Of a DNA stretch of 6,399 nucleotides, positions 1 through 6,283 are shown piece by piece. The stretch comes from Candidatus Kuenenbacteria bacterium (lineage in GTDB: Bacteria; Patescibacteriota; Patescibacteriia; UBA2591; PGYQ01): NCBI GenBank assembly GCA_016209005.1, contig JACQWZ010000130.1:1-6399 (forward strand). Direction: 5' to 3'. The stretch's first letter is position 1. Each line of letters starts with the position of its first letter. A program made the position numbers and the translations under genes. The notes under the pieces were generated by a model. It was given only the letters and a program-made list of their open reading frames with translations. It was not told where the DNA came from and made no database searches.

Positions 1-5
1 CTGCG

Positions 6-33
6 ACTTTACACTTTGCACTTTAAACTTTTA
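6..33. repeat. Heptanucleotide tandem repeat (actttNN, 4 units)
   Basis: Four 7-bp units read actttac, actttgc, actttaa, actttta. Nearly the same array recurs at 2373-2400 in front of rplT, so this is one family present both in the 23S insertion and in an intergenic leader. Confidence 0.8.
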
Positions 34-57
34 ACTATTTGTTTAATATAGTAAATT

Positions 58-173
58 CAGGAGTTACGCACTATTAATGTGCATTTGGCTAATATTAGCT
101 AAAAATGAAAAATTAACAAAAATTCAATTTTCGCTAACTTTAGCCATTTTTTGATTAAACTGCGTAAGTCCTG
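58..173. mobile_element. MITE-like inverted-repeat element, 116 bp
   Basis: Terminal inverted repeats are caggagttacgca (58-70) and tgcgtaagtcctg (161-173), 13 bp with one mismatch. The inverted similarity continues imperfectly over nearly the whole element: ggctaa/ttagcc blocks at 87-92 and 140-145, and an inner palindrome gctaatattagc at 88-99. The element is flanked by the 5-bp direct repeat aaatt (53-57 and 174-178), which could be a target-site duplication, although such a short AT-only repeat may be chance. There is no coding capacity, so if mobile it would depend on a transposase elsewhere. It sits inside the 23S insertion and would fold as a long hairpin in the transcript. Confidence 0.6.
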
Positions 174-1175
174 AAATTTTAGAAAATTTATTAAGGTTTG
201 ATTTTTACTTTAATTCTTAAAAAATGGTACGGCGTGGTAGAGGAGCTTTCTATAAGCAATGAAGTTTTTCCGTAAGGAAAGGTGGAGTTTATAGAAGTGA
301 GAATGTTGGCATAAGTAACAGAAATTCTGGTGAAAATCCAGGACACCGAAAACCTAAGGTTTCCTAGGCAATGACAATCATCCTAGGGTTAGTCGATCCT
401 AAGGCGAACCCAACGTAAAGTTGTGGGTAGTCGATGGAAGAATAGGTTAATATTCCTATACTCCATTATTTTTCTCAAGAATTGACATATTTTCAAACTT
501 TAAACGCGCTTTGGATATGCGCGTTCCTTAATTTCCAAAGTTAAGGAGGAAACAAAGCTCTCGGGTAGAGTGAACTTAAGGGGAGAAGGTATCAAGAAAA
601 GATTCAAGAGGTTAAGAATAATGGATTCGTACCAAAACCGACACAGGTAGGTAAGGCGAGAAGCCTAAGGTGGACGAGAGAACCTTTTGTTTAGGAACTC
701 GGCAAAACAACGTGCGTAACTTCGGGATAAGCACTGTCCGACATTTCGTCGGACCGCAGTAAAAGATTCCAAGTGACTGTTTATCAAAAACATAGGTCCC
801 TGCTAACTCGCAAGAGGATGTATAGGGGCTGATGCCTGGCCAGTGTCAGAACGTTAAAAGGATTCGTGAACTCCGACGTTATGTCGGAGGGTAGCGGAGA
901 ATTGAAGCGCTGATGAACGCCGGCGATAACTATAATCGTCCTATGGTAGCGAATTTCCTTGTCGTGTGAGTTACGACCCGCACGAATGGCATAACAACTT
1001 GGAAACTGTCTTAACAAAGGACTCGGTGAAATTGCAATGTGAGTAAAGATGCTCACTAGTCACAGCTAGACGAAAAGACCCCATGAAGCTTTACTATAGC
1101 TTGATATTGGATTGAGGTTAAATATGTTCAGAATAGGTGGGAGTTCGTGTCTCACTATTGTTCGGCACTAAATTC

Positions 1176-1203
1176 AAAATGTAAAAATCAAAAATCAAAA
1201 TTA
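1176..1203. repeat. Heptad repeat, left arm of the L1-stalk insertion
   Basis: Four 7-bp units read aaaatgt, aaaaatc, aaaaatc, aaaatta. Their reverse complement resembles the array at 1272-1299, so the two form facing arms. Confidence 0.7.
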
Positions 1204-1271
1204 AGGTGTCGCTTCGCGACGAATTTATTTTTAAATTTTTAATAAATTTATGAGCGAGGCGAATACCAAAA

Positions 1272-1299
1272 TTTTGCATTTTGCATTTTAAATTTTACA
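1272..1299. repeat. Heptad repeat, right arm of the L1-stalk insertion
   Basis: Four 7-bp units read ttttgca, ttttgca, ttttaaa, ttttaca. They are the inverted partner of 1176-1203. Confidence 0.75.
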
Positions 1300-1646
1300 T
1301 TTGAGTGAGTGGCGAGCGACAGCGAGGCACGAACGACAGTGAGATACCACCCTTGTTTAATTTTAATTCTAATCTGTCGTTTGACGGAAACAGTATCTGG
1401 TAGGTAGTTTAACTGGGGCGGTTGCCTCCAAAAAAGTAACGGAGGCGTTTACAAAGGTTGGCTAGATCCGGATAGAAATCGGATTGATTGTGTAAAGGCA
1501 TAAGCCAGCTTTACTGAAAGACCTACAAGTCAATCAGTCTCGAAAGAGGAACTTAGTGATCCGACCATCCTATTTAGGAAGGTGGAAGCTCAACGGATAA
1601 AAGCTACTCTGGGGATAACAGGCTTATCGCGTCCAAGCGTCCATAG

Positions 1647-1696
<50 letters not shown>

Positions 1697-1727
1697 AAGA
1701 AGCTCCCAAGGGTTTGGCTGTTCGCCA

Positions 1728-1762
<35 letters not shown>

Positions 1763-2093
1763 CGAGACAGTTCGGTCTCCTATCTGCTGTGAACGTCGAA
1801 ATTTGAAAAGTTCCTTCCCTAGTATGAGAAGACCGGGAAGGACGAACCTCTAGTGATCCAGTTGTCCACCAAGGGCATTGCTGGGTAGCTACGTTCGGCA
1901 GAGATAAACGCTGAAAGCATATAAGCGTGAAGCTCTCTTTAAGATTAAATTTCATTAGACTTTTAAACAAGTCTAGTAGATCGGTCAGAGACTATGACCT
2001 TGATAGGCTCTAGGTGTAAGCTCCGCAAGGAGTTAAGCCAAGGAGTACTAATTGATCAATTAACATATATATTTCGACTCTAACTAGGAATTA

Positions 2094-2163
2094 AAATCAA
2101 TCAACAATTAACAATCAACAGACAACAATTTAAAATTTAAAATTTAAAATTTAAAATTTTTTT
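2094..2163. repeat. Heptad array between 23S and 5S rRNA
   Basis: About ten consecutive 7-bp units run in one phase: aaatcaa, tcaacaa, ttaacaa, tcaacag, acaacaa, then tttaaaa four times (2129-2156), then seven T. The unit sequence drifts from C/A-rich to T/A-rich without a break in phase. It fills nearly the whole 23S-5S spacer, and no tRNA is present there. Confidence 0.8.
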
Positions 2164-2173
2164 GGTGTTTAGC

Positions 2174-2291
2174 GTCTTCGGCGCTATTAGCGACGAGGTT
2201 ATACCTGATCCCATCCCGAACTCAGAAGTCAAGCTCGTCAGCGCCGATGATACTTTGATTTATCATGGGAAAGTAGGTCAGTGCCGAAGAC
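2174..2291 (+). rRNA. rrf: 5S ribosomal RNA
   Basis: This is a 118-nt gene. The 5' and 3' ends pair as helix I: 2174-2184 with 2281-2291, 11 pairs including one G-U. The conserved loop 'ccgaactcagaag' (2216-2228) and the 'gcgccgatgatact' segment (2241-2254) match bacterial 5S rRNA. Outside the mature ends, ggtgtt (2164-2169) can pair with aacatc (2296-2301), a possible processing stem. It follows the 23S gene by about 100 bp, the usual bacterial order. No terminator hairpin with a T-run is visible after it, so transcription may continue into rplT. Confidence 0.93.
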
Positions 2292-2295
2292 ATTG

Positions 2296-2402
2296 AACAT
2301 CAATTAACAATCAATAAATAACAGATAACAATAAAATAAGAAATAACCTTTAATTTTTAACTGTAATTTTGAACTTTACACTTTAAACTTTAAACTTTTT
2401 TT
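2296..2402. repeat. Heptad-rich spacer between 5S and rplT
   Basis: The first half has units aattaac, aatcaat, aaataac, agataac from 2303 to 2330, similar to the array on the other side of the 5S gene. The second half ends in actttac, actttaa, actttaa, acttttt (2373-2400), which resembles the array at 6-33. The array stops two bases before the rplT start codon, leaving no room for a Shine-Dalgarno sequence. I see no convincing promoter or terminator here. Confidence 0.7.
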
Positions 2403-2753
2403 ATGCCTAGAGTTAAAAGAGGGATGGCCCATGTAAAACATAGAAAAAATATTTTAGAACAAACAAAAGGATATAAATGGGGCCGAAAAAATTTAATAAA
2501 ATTAGCCAAAACAGCCATAAATAAAGCTGGTGTTTTTGCTTATAAAGATCGAAAAATAAAAAAACGAACCATGCGCGGATTATGGCAAATTCGCATTGGC
2601 GCTACCGTTAAAGAACTTGGCTTGTCTTACAGTAAATTTATTGGTTTTCTTAAAAAAAATAAAATAGAATTGGATCGAAAAATTCTTTCAGACTTAGCTC
2701 AAAATCATCCTCCAATTTTTGAAAAAATTGTTAAAAAAATCACGAACAAATAA
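2403..2753 (+). CDS. rplT: 50S ribosomal protein bL20
   Basis: bL20 binds domain II of 23S rRNA and is needed early in assembly of the large ribosomal subunit. The 116-residue product has the family's usual length. It begins MPRVKRG, has the strongly basic N-terminal half that threads into rRNA (about residues 1-58), and carries the family signature around residues 47-70 (YKDRKIKKR, then LWQIRIGAT, a variant of the common LWI.RINAA). A short helical C-terminal domain follows. In most bacteria the gene sits in infC-rpmI-rplT. Here it stands without rpmI or infC, 111 bp after the 5S gene and followed by its own terminator, so it looks like the last gene of the rRNA operon. The leader is T/A-rich with no Shine-Dalgarno sequence. 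No mimic of its rRNA binding site, the basis of autoregulation in E. coli, is obvious in the leader. Confidence 0.96.
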   Translation: MPRVKRGMAHVKHRKNILEQTKGYKWGRKNLIKLAKTAINKAGVFAYKDRKIKKRTMRGLWQIRIGATVKELGLSYSKFIGFLKKNKIELDRKILSDLAQNHPPIFEKIVKKITNK

Positions 2754-2781
2754 AAAAACTCCATAAAAATGGAGTTTTTTT
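2753..2781 (+). terminator. Intrinsic terminator after rplT
   Basis: ctccat (2759-2764) pairs with atggag (2769-2774) around an AAAA loop. The stem is extended by the A-run before it (2752-2758) and the T-run after it (2775-2781), overlapping the rplT stop codon. The symmetry means it could also work on the minus strand. Confidence 0.9.
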
Positions 2782-2802
2782 AAATGGGTAATTAAATTAA
2801 TT

Positions 2803-2916
2803 TGTAGGGGCGAAACTATGTTTTCGCCCTCTGTCATAAGGGCGATTATATAGAATCGCCTCTATAAAATCATTATTATTACAATGGCGATTGCATAAAA
2901 CCCGCACCTACATTGT
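2803..2916. repeat. Palindromic intergenic element, MITE- or REP-like
   Basis: The outer ends are imperfect inverted repeats: tgtaggggcg (2803-2812) against cgcacctaca (2903-2912). Inside are perfect hairpins gggcgaaa/tttcgccc (2808-2815 with 2822-2829) and ggcgatt/aatcgcc (2841-2847 with 2854-2860). A third, looser stem has acaatg (2881-2886) facing cattgt (2911-2916). It is much richer in G+C than its surroundings, which suggests an inserted repeat family. I recall gtaggggcg-type palindromes from other bacterial genomes, but cannot name the family. Confidence 0.6.
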
Positions 2917-2941
2917 AAAAAAATATTTTGTGTGTTAAAAA

Positions 2942-2974
2942 TAATTTAAATAATTTAAATAATTTAAATAATTT
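2942..2974. repeat. 9-bp tandem repeat (taatttaaa, 3.7 units)
   Basis: Three exact units, 2942-2968, plus a partial fourth. This is the only clear array in the window whose period is 9 rather than 7. Confidence 0.85.
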
Positions 2975-3115
2975 TTTATTTTTGTTATCCAGAGGGTGTC
3001 CAATTGTTGGCTGGTATTGTAATTTTGATTTTTATATTTTTGCATTTTCATTAGAAATTAGAAATTAGAAATTAGAAATTAGAAATTGCAAAAATTTTTT
3101 TAAAATTTTTGTTTT
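2975..3115. repeat. Leader of the GH57 gene with heptad array and A/T palindrome
   Basis: A short unique segment (2985-3020) with nested small inverted repeats (ccag/ctgg, ccaa/ttgg) is followed by T-rich heptads (3023-3050, with one extra base) and five exact ttagaaa units at 3051-3085. The palindrome caaaatttt-type stem, caaaaatttt (3089-3098) and aaaatttttg (3102-3111), ends four bases before the GH57 start codon. That hairpin could hide the start region, or may simply be A/T sequence. No Shine-Dalgarno sequence and no convincing -35/-10 pair is visible. Confidence 0.6.
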
Positions 3116-5254
3116 ATGCTCTGGTCTAATTTTTTGCATTTTTATCAGCCCTTCAATCAAATGCCAGATATTTTGGAAAAGATTGTTAATGAAAGTTATC
3201 GAAAAATTATTCAGGGATTAAAAGAAAATCCAAAAGCCAAAATGACAATAAATATCAATGGCAGTTTAACAGAGCTTTTGGTGAAGTATGATTATTTAGA
3301 TGTCATTGATGATCTAAAAAAATTAGCGCAAAATGGGCAGATAGAATTTACTGGTAGCGCAAAATATCATTCATTTTTAGCGCTTCTTCCAGAAAGCGAG
3401 ATTGAAAGGCAAATTAAATTAAATACAGAAACTAACAAAAAATACTTTGGGGAAATTTATTTTCCTAAAGGTTTTTTTATTCCTGAATTAGCTTATAGTT
3501 TTAAAGTGGCGCAGGTGGCGCAAAAATTAAATTTTGAATGGGTAATTGCCGAACAATTAGCTTGCCCGTCTGAAAAACAAAAAATTGAATTTAATAAAGT
3601 TTATCAAATTAAAGGATTAAATAATTTTAAAATTTTATTTAGAGATAAAAGAGCGAGCATTTTAATTTTATCAGCCATTGTTCGTTCGGCCCAATCTCTT
3701 TTAGAAGAAATTGGTGATGAGATAGAGAAAGAGAAAGAGAGATACCTTTTAACTGTAATGGATGCCGAAACTTTTGGTCATCATCGTCCAGGATTGGAAA
3801 AATTTTTATTTGAAATTTATCAAAATAAGGCTTTTGAAAAAGTTTTTGTCTCTGATTTAATAAAAAAATTTAGCGTTAACGAAGAATTAGAACCGCGAGA
3901 AAGTACATGGTCTTCCGAAGAGCAAGATTTTTGGCTGGATCGTGAAAAAGGAATTATGCAAACTAACCCTTTTTCTCTGTGGAATCATCCAGAAAATCCA
4001 ATTCATCAATTGCAATGGGAGTTTACTTATTGGGTGATTAATTTTGTTAATATTTTAGATACTAAAAAATCTTGGTATTTTGAAATACGAAATAAATTAG
4101 ATATGGCAATAGCGTCAGACCAATACTGGTGGGCGTCTGCAAAACCATGGTGGAGCTTGGAAATGATTGAACAAGGCGCTTTCGCTTTGCGGGATGTTAT
4201 TTTTTCTATTCCAGAAATTTCTCAAGAAGATAAAAATAAGGCGGAAGAATTTTATCAAAAAATTTTAAGCATTGCTTTCGAATGGCAACGAACCGGTAAA
4301 ATTAGAAGCGCTTACAAAACAGCTTATAAAACTGTTGAAAGAAAACCGTTTAAAGAAGAAGTTCCTACTGATTGGTATAATTTGATAATTTTAGAGTTTG
4401 AAGACGAAATGAATAAAGCGCTAAAAAAACAAGAGTTTGAAAAAGCGATTAAATGGCGCGATGCTCTTTATAAATTAAAGGCTGGAATTGATATTTATGA
4501 TGTTTTGCATGTTGTTGATGATTTACGAATAACAAGAACCTTGCCTAGTCTTAAACCTTTTTGGGAACATTCTGTAGATGAATTTTCAGATTTTGCTAAA
4601 GAAAATTTTAAAGATTTTCAAGAAGAAAAATTTGAGGAACAACAATTTGAAAAAATATTTGAAGAAATTAAAAAAGCGTTTTATCAAAAAAAAGAATTTT
4701 TAGAAAAACAAAAATTTGGTCAAATAAATCATCCATTGGGATTGGATTGGGATTTAGAAAAAAATATTTATCTTTGCGAAATGCCCAGTGAAAAAATAAA
4801 ACTTTTTTTGGGGCAAGGTTGGGATAGCGCGAGTCAAATAAAATTAAATGACAAAGAAATTTATGGCGAAAAAAATCAATGCATTTATAAAAGAGAAGGC
4901 AATCAATTAGAAATCCAACTTGCGAATGAAAGTATTTTAAATAAATTTTATCAATTTTTAAAACAGGAAGATTTTTTTAAAGGAAAAAATATTCATTTAA
5001 CTGTATTGTCGGAAAGTCTTGGTTGGGCGCCAGTGACCTTCAAGCAAAAAGATGGAAAATTTTTAATGCACATTCCGTATTTAGAAACAGAACATGGAAT
5101 GAATTTTAAGTTTAGAATTTCTGGGTTTGATTTTAAAGAATCTAAAGAACAAAAAAAACTTGATTTTACAATCAAGTTAAAAAAATTTCTCGTTTCTATT
5201 TTAAGTAAATTAGATTGGCTAATTAAGAGAATGATTTGGAAAATGAGAGGATGA
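3116..5254 (+). CDS. Glycoside hydrolase family 57 protein with internal UVR motif
   Basis: GH57 enzymes are retaining alpha-glucan amylases, branching enzymes or 4-alpha-glucanotransferases. Four family motifs are visible in the 712 residues: FLHFYQP with H8; GQIEF...H near residues 74-85; GFFIPELAYS with the nucleophile Glu124; and LTVMDAETFGHH with the acid/base Asp216. A further SDQYWWASAKPWW block lies at 334-346. The catalytic barrel thus covers about residues 1-350. Residues ~427-457 (EDEMNKALKKQEFEKAIKWRD...) look like a UVR motif, the helical hairpin known from UvrB, UvrC and McsA. A charged helical stretch (~485-535), a probably beta-rich C-terminal domain (~540-672) and a basic tail follow. 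No signal peptide is seen, so it is likely cytoplasmic. The start fits because family members begin just before the first motif. The exact substrate is unknown; no glycogen gene is adjacent. Confidence 0.88.
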   Translation: MLWSNFLHFYQPFNQMPDILEKIVNESYRKIIQGLKENPKAKMTININGSLTELLVKYDYLDVIDDLKKLAQNGQIEFTGSAKYHSFLALLPESEIERQIKLNTETNKKYFGEIYFPKGFFIPELAYSFKVAQVAQKLNFEWVIAEQLACPSEKQKIEFNKVYQIKGLNNFKILFRDKRASILILSAIVRSAQSLLEEIGDEIEKEKERYLLTVMDAETFGHHRPGLEKFLFEIYQNKAFEKVFVSDLIKKFSVNEELEPRESTWSSEEQDFWLDREKGIMQTNPFSLWNHPENPIHQLQWEFTYWVINFVNILDTKKSWYFEIRNKLDMAIASDQYWWASAKPWWSLEMIEQGAFALRDVIFSIPEISQEDKNKAEEFYQKILSIAFEWQRTGKIRSAYKTAYKTVERKPFKEEVPTDWYNLIILEFEDEMNKALKKQEFEKAIKWRDALYKLKAGIDIYDVLHVVDDLRITRTLPSLKPFWEHSVDEFSDFAKENFKDFQEEKFEEQQFEKIFEEIKKAFYQKKEFLEKQKFGQINHPLGLDWDLEKNIYLCEMPSEKIKLFLGQGWDSASQIKLNDKEIYGEKNQCIYKREGNQLEIQLANESILNKFYQFLKQEDFFKGKNIHLTVLSESLGWAPVTFKQKDGKFLMHIPYLETEHGMNFKFRISGFDFKESKEQKKLDFTIKLKKFLVSILSKLDWLIKRMIWKMRG

Positions 5255-5550
5255 AAAAATATAAAAATTAAAAATCAAATTTTTTAAATCTCAAATCTCA
5301 ATATCAAATATCCAATAAAATCCCAAAATCTCAAATCAAAATAAATCCCTCACCTTTTAGTACTAATTAAAATTATTTTTAAATAACTTAAAAAGGTAAG
5401 GGATAAATTATGTTACTTTTGGGATTTTGGGTTTGGGGTTTATACTTTTAATTTTACTTTTAATTTTTGCATTGTCATTTTATATTTTGATGGATTCGAC
5501 AAGGCTCACCACAAGCATTTACATTTTATATTATCATTATTCGTTACTCG
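5255..5550. other. Convergent intergenic spacer between GH57 and dsbA-like genes
   Basis: No gene is seen here. A-rich heptads (ttaaaaa, tctcaaa, tctcaat, atcaaat, atccaat) run from the GH57 stop to about 5337. An inverted repeat occupies 5345-5404. T-rich heptads follow from about 5441. A less A/T-rich piece, tggattcgacaaggctcacc (5491-5510), stands out as a possible fragment of a dispersed repeat. The A-rich left side and T-rich right side are partly complementary ('tcccaaaatctcaaat' 5321-5336 against 'ttttgggattttgggt' 5417-5432), so the whole spacer can fold around the central element. Confidence 0.6.
5345..5404. terminator. Inverted repeat, possible two-way terminator or small MITE
   Basis: Arms atccctcacctttt (5345-5358) and aaaaggtaagggat (5391-5404) match over 14 bp with one mismatch, around a 32-bp A/T-rich centre. 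The position between two converging genes suits a shared transcription end, but the loop is long and there is no classic T-run right after the stem. A short inserted element is an equal possibility. Confidence 0.45.
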
Positions 5551-5570
5551 TTACTGGTTACGAGTTGCTT
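5536..5570. repeat. Heptad array overlapping the 3' end of the dsbA-like gene
   Basis: Five 7-bp units read attattc, gttactc, gttactg, gttacga, gttgctt. The gene's stop codon (5551-5553) and last residues (KATRNQ) are written in these units. Confidence 0.75.
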
Positions 5571-6198
5571 TTCTAATTTCTTCCTCAATAATTATTCTAA
5601 ATTTTTCAAAAGAAAGCGCGCCGCTGAATTTTTTTTCGTTAATAAAAAAATAAGGCGTAGAATCTATTCTTAATTTTTGAGCTTGCGTTATATTATTTTG
5701 AATTAAGTCTAAAAAAGTTTGATTGCTTAAACAGCGATCAAATTTTTTTAAATCTAAATTTATATCTCGAGCTAATTCAAAATAAATATTTTGTTGATCT
5801 AACTTGTCTTGATTGAAAAATAATAAATCGTGATATTTCCAAAACTGCCCTTGTTCTCGGCTACAATAACTTGCCAAAAGAGTTTTTTCTGATTCATTGT
5901 GCCCAGGTATTCCTTTCCAAACTAATTTTATTTGATTTGGATATGTTTTTAAAATTTCTTTTAAAGTAGATTCAACTTTTTGACAAGCGCTGCATCTAAA
6001 ATCTCCAAATTCAATAAGAGAAATCGTTGCTTTGGGATTTCCTAAAACAGGATCTTCGGAAAAAATTACTGGTTCTGTTAAAAAATCTATTTCGTCTAAA
6101 TTTTTTTTCAACGGCTTTTCTTTAATTATTGAAATGGCAAAAATACCTATCACCATCAATCCTAATATAAAAAATATAAATAAAAAAATAGATTTCAT
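5551..6198 (-). CDS. Membrane-anchored DsbA-like thiol oxidoreductase
   Basis: This protein probably makes or rearranges disulfide bonds in proteins outside the cytoplasm. The 215-residue product starts with one hydrophobic segment (about residues 3-25) that acts as signal anchor, followed by a thioredoxin-fold domain of the DsbA/BdbD (Thioredoxin_4) type. The active site is C69-S-A-C72 in FGDFRCSACQ. The cis-proline loop is STPYFFIN with P182. Two further cysteines, C112 (YCSREQGQFW) and C156 (FDRCL), lie where BdbD-like relatives carry a conserved pair. I place the start at 6198 because it puts the methionine directly before the hydrophobic segment. An in-frame ATG at 6243 would add 15 residues, mostly encoded by the heptad repeat at 6205-6228. 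No Shine-Dalgarno sequence precedes either start. No redox partner such as DsbB or VKOR lies in the window. Confidence 0.88.
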   Translation of the reverse strand: MKSIFLFIFFILGLMVIGIFAISIIKEKPLKKNLDEIDFLTEPVIFSEDPVLGNPKATISLIEFGDFRCSACQKVESTLKEILKTYPNQIKLVWKGIPGHNESEKTLLASYCSREQGQFWKYHDLLFFNQDKLDQQNIYFELARDINLDLKKFDRCLSNQTFLDLIQNNITQAQKLRIDSTPYFFINEKKFSGALSFEKFRIIIEEEIRKATRNQ

Positions 6199-6204
6199 AT
6201 CAAT

Positions 6205-6228
6205 TAGCTTGTAGCTTATAGCTTGTAG
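6205..6228. repeat. Heptad repeat upstream of the dsbA-like gene
   Basis: Units tagcttg, tagctta, tagcttg, tag. On the minus strand they read ctacaag/ctataag and end six bases upstream of the chosen start codon. Confidence 0.8.
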
Positions 6229-6283
6229 AAATATCGAAGTCAAATGTTAATTAAGACGAGATAAAAAGATTTTTTGATTTTTT

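Larger units (their letters stand above)
1..225 (+). other. Right part of an insertion in 23S rRNA helix 45
   Basis: This AT-rich stretch has no counterpart in ordinary 23S rRNA. Recognisable 23S sequence begins at 'ggtacggcgtggtag' (226 on), which corresponds to the 3' strand of helix 45 (E. coli ~1175-1190). The sequence before it is therefore read as the end of an insertion in the helix 45 loop, a known site for intervening sequences in other bacteria. It contains a heptad repeat (6-33) and a MITE-like element (58-173) and no open reading frame of note. Its left end lies outside the window, so its full size, and whether it is cut out or leaves the rRNA in two pieces, cannot be seen. It could instead be a spacer before a separately encoded 23S piece, but insertion is the simpler reading. 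Confidence 0.65.
1165..1312 (+). other. Hairpin insertion in the L1 stalk of the 23S rRNA
   Basis: Between GGTGGGAG (1136-1143) and ATACCACCC (1344-1352) there are ~216 nt, against ~60 nt in E. coli 23S (helices 76-78, the L1 stalk). The extra sequence folds as nested hairpins. The base is 1150-1164 with 1330-1344 (14 of 15 pairs, one of them G-U). Above it, A-rich heptads at 1176-1203 face T-rich heptads at 1272-1299. Inside these, 'ggtgtcgcttcgcg' (1205-1218) faces the inverted 'gcgaggcgaatacc' (1254-1267), and at the tip aatttatt (1222-1229) pairs with aataaatt (1241-1248). There is no intron core or reading frame, so it resembles a retained or RNase III-cut intervening sequence. The exact boundaries are approximate. 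Confidence 0.75.

Noticed and set aside
1165..1312. Group I or II intron with homing endonuclease in the 23S gene
   Set aside because: At ~150 nt it is too short, has no reading frame, and its nested hairpins lack intron core elements that I can recognise.
2071..2173. tRNA gene in the rRNA spacer
   Set aside because: No cloverleaf or T-loop motif is present; the spacer is repeat sequence.
2982..3040. Sigma-70 promoter before the GH57 gene (ttggct with a downstream tatatt-like box, or tggtattgt)
   Set aside because: Box spacing and match are poor, and the A/T-rich sequence gives such matches by chance.
3051..3087. CRISPR array
   Set aside because: The repeats are 7-9 bp, directly adjacent and without spacers, and no cas gene is near.
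3116..5260. Alternative genetic code with UGA read as glycine
   Set aside because: The long GH57 frame has no internal TGA and uses GGN for glycine; its TGA stop is followed by repeat sequence.
4993..6214. Short open frames opposite the GH57 and dsbA-like genes (4993-5175 minus, 6032-6214 plus)
   Set aside because: They are antisense shadows of clear protein genes and show no features of their own.
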